64,000 bases of DNA, taken from Silene conica (lineage: Eukaryota > Streptophyta > Magnoliopsida > Caryophyllales > Caryophyllaceae). Each line of letters opens with the position of its first letter. The stretch's first letter is position 1. A program made the position numbers and the translations under genes. Under the pieces are notes generated by a model. It was not told the DNA's origin. It did no database searches and saw nothing but the letters and a program-made list of their open reading frames with translations. The stretch covers positions 74,181,681 through 74,245,680 of the forward strand of contig CM055315.2 of NCBI GenBank assembly GCA_029255685.2, in the 5' to 3' direction. This document shows, one piece after another, positions 11,001-20,000 of this stretch.

Positions 11001-14000
11001 TTTATTTTTTTATAAACTGCGTAAAAATTAGAATTATATGTATTTAATTGTTTTGCTTAAAATATTCTAACAATAAACATCTATATTTTTAATTTATTAG
11101 GAAGTTTGATTTTTAATTGTTATTTAATTAATCTAGAATTTAAAAATGTCAAAGGTTAATGTTTGTTATGTTATTTACATTTAATGTTTTAGTATTTTTT
11201 TTCCATTTTTCTTTTTAAATAAAAAAATGATGTGGCACCATGTCATGTGTAATAAGTGACGTGGCTTTTTGTTAATGCTAGGTGGCATTGTCTACGTGAC
11301 ATTTTAGGTTACCCTTTTAATAATATTGTATAGATTATTAAGGGGGAAATTTCAATTAAAAACAAACCCTAATTAAAAATAATAATTCTTCAATAAAAAA
11401 TAAAGTTTATGTGATTAAGAGATTAAATTGAGTAATTCTTGTTTACCATGCAACTTATATAATTGAAAAATTTGGGAAAATTTTGATTCAGTTTTAAGAT
11501 GGAGAGAAGAATTGAACTTTGTTTTGTTTCGAAAAAAAGGTAATGTATGAAAAACTAATGGAAAAATATATGTCATTAAGTAAAATTCATATCTAAAAAA
11601 ACGTAATTTTGTCTTTTAATGGGTAATTAAATGACAGGCATTGTTGAAAGCATGGGGTGAAGCATGCAATTGGAAGGGCGGAAGCAAATTGGAAGTCCCT
11701 TCAGCTACTTACTTGGTTAACCCGATAATATTGAAAGGCCCGTGCAGGGGCCCAATTGAGTTCCATAATTCAGGCACTTTAAAGAGCCCACCGGGCCTAA
11801 GAGGTGATTCTTGGATCGAATTTCAGTATATTGATGGCTTCACTTTAAATGGAGGCGTTTTTGATGGTCAAGGCCCACCAAAACAGGCTGCTCCCCGCCT
11901 TCCTACGGTAATCCTCTTCCCTCAAACGGTTTTATACAATAGTTTGTGTGTAATTATATAAATTTTTATAGGTTGAGTAACGTGTGTTTTATAGAGATAA
12001 CCAATATATTCGAAATTATTAATATAAGAAAATATCGAAATGTCATATGTCATATGTGAGTATTATCATAAGCATAAACAAATTTGATAATGGAAGGTGA
12101 TAATAATCTGTGTTATCAATGGAATTCGTCGTACCCGACAAATTTTGCGGAAATTTAAAACATTATAGAATTTAAACTTTTTTTTGACAGAAGGATATAG
12201 TCTTACATTAGAGTAATATGACTCTTAAAACCATATTGTAGCACTACATTGTAAAACCTGAGAAAAAACAACATAGAGAAATAGGGTCTTGACAAAGAAC
12301 AACAACTAAGGAGCGACCTCCATATGGTATCCGAGACATGATGATAGAGAGCAATGATGTGAGACGAGCATCTTCACCCAAATCATCAGGCCAACCAACA
12401 ATACTCCCAAGAGATTTGATCAGTTGAAAAGTAGTGAGGCAAGAACGAGGTGCACTTACGCCACAAGACCGTAGAAATTTAAAGGAGATAATAAGCCACA
12501 AAGACCTACAACCAGTGGAGATAATTCTCCAACACCACGTAGAATGATGTGGGTGTGGTGGGTAGAAAAAATACATTTACGACTTAAATTTACTTTGACT
12601 TGAAATTACATTTAAGATTGTTTTGGGTTAATTAGGCCAAGTTCGGGTCGGGTCGTTTTTGGGTTTACTAGAACTCGGACATGGTCGAGTTGTGTCGAAT
12701 TATTTCTAACTTTGGTTATTTTCGAATCTATTATTATAAAGTTTATTATGGGCAATGGTTAGTTTAAAAAGATCAACATTCATGACCGGTCACATATTGA
12801 TTAATATCAATTCGAGTTACGGGTTATTCTTGACCCATCAATTCGGGTGTTTAGGTGTCGTATCAATTCGGATCTTGTCTTTTGAGTCGGGCCAATTATC
12901 TTGATATTAACCAAAGACTAAAAAAATAATATAAAAAATTATTAATTATTTTCTCTACCCCAAAATTTATATTAACCTAAGGATACAAAAAAAAATTGAG
13001 CCGACTCGAAAAATGACCCATATCCGAAATAGTTCAACCTAACCCGACCCGATATATATTATTAATCATGAAATACATTAAAAAAAACATATTTTTTTAT
13101 TTATTTTGGCCTAAATATCATTTAATCAAATTTTTTACCAATTTGTTCATTCAATACACTATTTTCTTTTACCAATTTGACCAACATACTACTTTTTTTA
13201 CCAATTTGTCCGACACACTACTATTTTTTACCAATCTTATCTATATAATTGCTGAATCATTTCAGAAGCCCTCGACGCGCCACATCATCAATGCAATTGT
13301 GATTTTTTTTTAATTTCTCTCAGGTGGGTCCCGCAATTTCTTTTATGAATTTCCTAGGAAATAACCGCCTCAAAATCTAATTATATACCTGATATCGTAG
13401 TTTTAGAAATATTACGTAACATTTTTTATATAAATTCGTTAACATGAAATTTTACGAAAAACTCATATAAAATTGCGTAATTCATTTGCACAACTATTTT
13501 GATTTTACAAAAATAAACCGTAAATTTTACGTAATGATTAATAACGGGATTGAATATACCTGTGGATAATTAATACAATATTTGCACGAGTGTTTTAACA
13601 TTAAAACGGTTTATGGTATTAAAATTTTAGAATAAACCGCAATTTCATTTATGAATTTCCTGAGAAATAACCGTCTGAAATTCTAAATAAATATCTGATA
13701 ACGTAGTTTAAGAAATATTACGTAACATTTTTTATATAAATTCATAAACATAAAATTTTAATTTCTGGCAAGTGTATACCCGTTAAATATACCGGTGCAT
13801 TTTTGCAATCGAAAAAAAACGACAATACTAAATTTAAAAACAAAATTGAGTAAAGTTAAAAAATTTCAATAAATAATTACAGTACACAATATATCGATAT
13901 ATTATATCGATGTTCTTAAAACTATACCGATTAAATATACCCGTGCATTTTTGCAATCGAAAAAAAAGCGACAATACTAAATTAAAAAACAATAAAAATA

Positions 14001-17000
14001 ACATAATATTAATATAACAACCAATAATAGTGTACAAATTTACATATTTTGCGAAATCAAATCATAAACATAACGGTACAAAATAAACCTTGAAATAACA
14101 TATATATCGATTTAAAAAAAAAACAATAAAAGAATAGATACATAAATCCATTATTATTATCATGTGCATTTTAACGTATTATCAATATACTAGAAATTGA
14201 ATGAACAATATTCACGTATTATTGACACTATTCGGTAATATTAATTATCCACCATATTTTTTCTAAAAATATACCCGTGCAATTTTGCACGGGTTTAACA
14301 CTAGTTTATCCAATAGTCTATATTGTTTTTTACCAATTTGATAGTTTGGCCCCTTATTGAAAAAATAAATAAATAAGCAGAAGCAAATAAAAACCTAAGA
14401 ATTGAGTAATTATTTTGGGCCCTTTGATAAGACGGTCTAGTTAATACAAATTGTATTAAAATTGTTTTCAAAACTGTATGTTATTCATAGCGCAATTATT
14501 TATAGGTTTGTTTTTACTTGATGAGCTAAGTTATTTACGGTTTATGTTTTTCAGCTACTAAGGTTCAGCTTTATCACAAATTCGAGAGCACAATCGATGA
14601 AATTAATCAATAGTCAAAGCACCCATTTTCACCTATTTGGTTGCAAACAAATTGTGATAGACCAAATAAGCATATCATCACCAGGAGACAGTCCAAACAC
14701 GGACGGAATTAAGATCGGGGAATCAAATGGCATTAGAATCTCAACTACAAACATAGCATCGGGAGATGATTGTGTTGCCCTTATTCGTGGTAGTAAGGAC
14801 ATTACCGTCTCTGGGGTCACTTGCGGTCCGGGTCATGGTATTAGCATTGGAAGCTTGGGTGAGCTCGAAAATGAACAAGTCGTAGATGTTGTGGTGAGAC
14901 AGTGTAGACTTTTTGACACTACAAATGGGTTGAGGATTAAAACCAAGGCCAGTGATAAGTCTGGCACAGTAAATAATATTACGTACGAAGATATTTCATT
15001 TCAGAACGTCGATAATCCCATTGTTTTCGACCAAAATTATTGCCCTTCCAGGACTTGTCCACAGGTATGTGAGAATATTTGATTTTATTCAGTAATTTGT
15101 TACTTTTATGTAGTAAAAATGTTTTAAATAAAATTATTTGACTACTTTAAATTACATTGGTCAGTGACTAAATTAAGTAATAAGCTATTAATGATTGTTG
15201 ACGTTGTTTGTGTTGTAATATAGGTGGGTTGTTATTAATGATTGTTGATGTTGATGTTGATGTTGAAGTTGTGATTGCTACTCCTCCAATAACTTAGGGA
15301 CGAGTTAAATCCCGCACATAATTTCATTCAATGTCACACATTTTTTATATTTATTTCGAATATATCCTTCTCACTTTTATCATCCCCACCAAAAAAATAA
15401 GTGAGGGAAATAAAACCCCCCAAAAATCCACAAAAGTCAACCCCACCCAAAGATCAACTCAGTTCAGGTTTTGAGTTTACAACAATTGGATTTCCCGATT
15501 TCAACAATTGTTCTAAAATCTGATTTTACTGCAATTAGAATATATAAATATTCTAAAATCCCTCCCAATTGGATTTTCCCGATTTCAGTTCAATTTCAGA
15601 GATTGATTGGATTTCAGTTCAATTTAAACCCTAATTGTTAAAAAACCCTCTTTTTAGAAAAAAAAACATCAACTAAATTGAATAAAAGACGGAACTTAAT
15701 AAAAAATTATGATGAAACGACGAACCTATGTTTGATATGTGCGAATTACGATCCATAATAGTCGAACGAGTAAGAGATTGATTAGATTTAAAGAGAGAGA
15801 AGTCTTCTAATTAAAAGTCTTTTTAATTTTTTTCTAAGGACAATTATGAGAATTTAGGGTAAAAAGGTGTTGGATTAAACAAATTAGCGTTCGGGATTTA
15901 ACAAGTACGATAATTTATTCTACTGTATAATTGTCAGTTTTAATTAGGGTCTTATAATTAGAGAAACAAACTTAAGTAGATGTACTCGAATGTTAAGGAA
16001 AAATATTATTCTACCGACGTGGACAATGCCCTCGCACATATATGGGAAGAGACCTCAACAATAAATATATTAGGAAATGAAAAAGAAACATTGAACTATA
16101 CTCAAGAATAGGATACAATTAATTAAAAAAATACCAAAACAAAGTCTCCTCTAGGGTTTCCTATGAGGGTTTCCGTTTAAGCTTGTCTTGGCCTCCGTCT
16201 TCCGTTTTCGAAGCCTCCTCTTTCCATTCTGGTGGAAGCGCGATTTTTTACGTGTACGTTTTTTGTGTGCTTCTTTTTCTTTTTGTCTCGTTTTCGGCGT
16301 TTAGGGTTTTGTAAGTTTTTTTTAGGGTTTGCGTGTTTGGGTTCCTTGGTTATGGAAACTTACGTCCAGCCACAAAATCACAAAGGGAAAGAACCCTTAC
16401 AGGAGGAGGGGATCTTTTCATTGGATGTTGGGGACAACAATGAGAAGGAAGAAGGTGTAGAATTGGTGTTGGTAGGGAAATTATGGACGATGAAGGCTGT
16501 GAACGCTAAAGTAGCCATTGACGCCATGATCAAGTTATGGCAGACAAACGGACCGATTATTGGCAACCTGGTTGATGCTCAAAACAAGATTTTCATGTTT
16601 AAGTTTTCCAATGCGAAAGATAAAGAGCGTGTTGTGGAGGGACAACCGTGGCACTTTGATAAACACGTTTGGTGCTTAAATGATCCGACTGAGGAAGGTA
16701 AGGTTTCGGACACTCCTCTTTATCATGTACCCATTTGGGCTAGGGTTTATGACCTACCGCTTCGCGGACGCTCGAACTTGGAGAATATGAAACGTCTGGG
16801 TGGACAGTTAGGGAAGTTTATTTGTGTTGATGAGGCTCCTTTCCCGGAGATGGAGAAGGCAGTACGGGTTAGAGTTTGTATCGATGTGCGAAAAGCTTTG
16901 AGGCAGAAATTGGAGATTTGAATGCCAAGTGGGCGCTCTATGGAGTTCCGTGTCAAGTATGAACGTCTTCCGACTTATTGCTATGGGTGCGGGGTCTTGG

Positions 17001-20000
17001 GACATGGTGAGAAGGAATGCGGGGAGGGACCTTACGAAGAGGGGGAGTTACTCTATGGCGAGGAGTTGAGGGCGTCTCCTTGGAAGGTTCTCAAGACTAG
17101 TGTGAATTCTATGGGTACTAGTGCTCGTTCTTTATCAGGGAGCTTTGATAAGGAGGCGAGGGAACGAGAGGAGGAAGCAGTGAGCCTTATGATAACGAAG
17201 CTGCAAGATATAGCCATCAAGGCGCGTTGTTCTAAATTAAAAGCTGGGACAAAGTTGTCTTCTGTGAGTAAGGAGAATATAGGAAGGTCGGATGAGGATG
17301 AAGTGCAATCTCAAAATGGGGAGAAAGGCCAGGGGGTTAGCACTTGTACACCTCTGGAGGGTAGGAGTCAGGGGGAGAGGAGTGAAGAGCTGAAAGGGCT
17401 AAAGGAGGGCGGACAGGGGAGTGGAAGGGAGATGGTGATGGACCTCATTAATTTGCCAGGGGTTACTGTGATGAGCATGGAGGGTAAACAAGGTAGTAAT
17501 AAATGGAAGAGGAGGGCTAGGGAGAGTGATAAAAATATGGCTGGTATGCACGGAGGGGTGTGGGAACAGAAGAGGACAAGAGAAGAGGGTGAGGGTGAGG
17601 GGGAAAACCAAATGAAGAAGTCCAAAATCATGGATGTATGTTCATCCGAGGCGGAGGTTGAGACGACTCAACCCCGCCGGGCATTCTGAAACTTTTGAGC
17701 CTCAACTGCAGGGGTTTGGGCAACTCGGCTGCGGTAGGCGGACTTATAAACCTTGTCCGGAGAGAAAATCCAGATTTTATTTTTCTGTGTGAAACAAAAC
17801 TTAGTAGTGTAGAGATGAGAATTGTTGGAGGACGGTTGGATGACTATGAGGTTTGGGCAGTTCATAGTGCGGGTAGATCGGGAGGGCTTGGAAGCTTGTG
17901 GCGTAGGGGGATGGTCGTGACTCTTAGAACGGCTACGATGCATTATATGGACTGGATGGTAGCAGAGGGTGATGGGACGTGGAGGCTAACTGGGTTCTAT
18001 GGCTGGCCGGCAGTTCAAGACCGTTACTTATCGTGGAAACAGCTTAGGATTTTGGCAGAAGATAACGTTGACCCTTGGCTTTGTATGTATAGGGTATTTT
18101 AATGAAGTCCTATATGCAAACGAAATGAAGGGTGGAACAAGAGCACAATGGCAAATGACTAATTTTGGGGAGGCGGTCAATGATTGTGGGTTGCGGGATC
18201 TAGCCTATGACGGATATGATTTTACATATGATAATGGCCAGGTTGGTGATGACAACAGACAGAGCCGAATCGATCGTGCCATGGTTACAGAAGCGTTATG
18301 TGATCTTTTCCCTTATATGCAATTCTATCACTTGGGGTCAGTATGGTCGGACCATATCCCAATCATGGTTACGATGGATGCTCATACCCAAGAGCAGGAA
18401 GGGTTTAGACGGGTCTTTCGTTTTGAGCAAATGTGGGTTGGGAAGAGGGCTGTGAAGAAGCGATAAAACGTGCGTGGGACCCGGGGGAGGATGTGGAGGC
18501 AAATATTCAAAGCTGTGCGAAAGAGCTTACGGTTTGGAAAGGAGCTAGCATTGAGAAGCTGGTTCATAATATTAAAATCCAGAGAAAGAAGTTACGAAAT
18601 CTGGATAAGTGCGACAGAACTGAGGAAAACGTGCGGGAGAGGCGTATGACGAAGGCGAAAATTGCGAACTTGCTTAGGGCAGAAGAACAGTTCTGGAGGC
18701 AGAGGTCGAGGGTGTTGTGGTTAAGTGATGGGGGTAAGAATACTTCTTTTTTTCATAGGAAAGCCAAGCAAAGAAAGCAAAAGAATAAGATTAACTACCT
18801 ACTGGACGAGACCGGACGAAAATTTGATACTTTGGAGGGAATGAAAAGGGTGGCTACAAAATACTTTACGGAGCTTTTTGAAACTTCCAGGCCTCATATT
18901 GATGCGGATGCCATGAGTTGTGTCGAAGGTCGGGTCTCTGCTGAGATGAATTCGGGTCTAAATGCTCCCTACACGGGAGGAGATTGTCGAGGCGTTGAAC
19001 CAAATGCATCCGCTAAAAGCACCGGGACCGGATGGTATGAATGCTCTTTTCTTTCAGACTTATTGGCACATTGTGGGAGACTCGGTCGCAGGGGCTTGCT
19101 TGGGCATGCTTCAAGGGAGGGGTATATCATCGGATATAAACAGGACACATGTCGTTCTTATACCAAAGAAAAAGAAGGCGGAATGTATGGGTGATTTCCG
19201 TCCCATAAGTCTTTGTAATGTGTTGTATAAAATTGTGTCCAAAGTGTTGGCTAATAGATTGAAGGTGTTTCTTAATGATATCGTGTCAGAAAACCAAAGC
19301 GCTTTTGTCCCAGGTCGTCTTATCACCAATAACATACTTGTGGCCTTTGAACTTTTCCATCATATGAAAAATGCCCGGGGAAGCGGAGGCCATATGGCTC
19401 TTAAGCTGGACATGGCCAAAGCCTATGATCGCATTGAGTGGTGTTTTCTAGATGAGGCTTTGCGAGTGATGGGGTTTGCGGATGAGTGGCGATGTAGAGT
19501 TATGGAGTGTGTGAGGACGGTCTCTTACGCAGCTACGGTGAATGGGCATTACACCGAGTGTTTTGTACCGCAGCGAGGGTTGAGGCAAGGAGACCCGTTG
19601 TCACCTTATTTGTTTATCCTTTGTGCTGAAGTGTTCTCGGGTATGATTCGGCGGGAAATGGAGAGGGGAAATATTCATGGCATTCGGGTTGCACCTGTGG
19701 CACCGGCAGTCTCACATCTTTTCTTTGCAGACGATAGTATTATTTTTGCCAAAGCAAACGAGAGGGAGGCAAGAGTGGTGCAGCAACTTATCCATAGATA
19801 TGAGATTGCGTCGGGACAGCTTGTAAGCGTGGATAAAACGACGGTCTCCTTTAGTAGGGGCACTAAGGACGCTCGGAGAGGTGTGGTCGTGGGGATTTTG
19901 GGGGTCAGGGAGGTTAGGGAGCAAGGCCTTTACTTGGGTTTACCTACGGTTCTCGGGAAGTCGAAAACGAATCTTACTACGGGTATCCGGGATAAACTTA

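Noticed and set aside
12244-12576. Antisense frame of 110 codons in polygalacturonase intron 2
   Set aside because: No catalytic or zinc-binding motif could be recognised. A LINE origin was considered but cannot be supported.
16747-17943. Minus-strand frames opposite LINE ORF1
   Set aside because: Complement of the Glu/Gly/Arg-rich ORF1 tail; no independent support.
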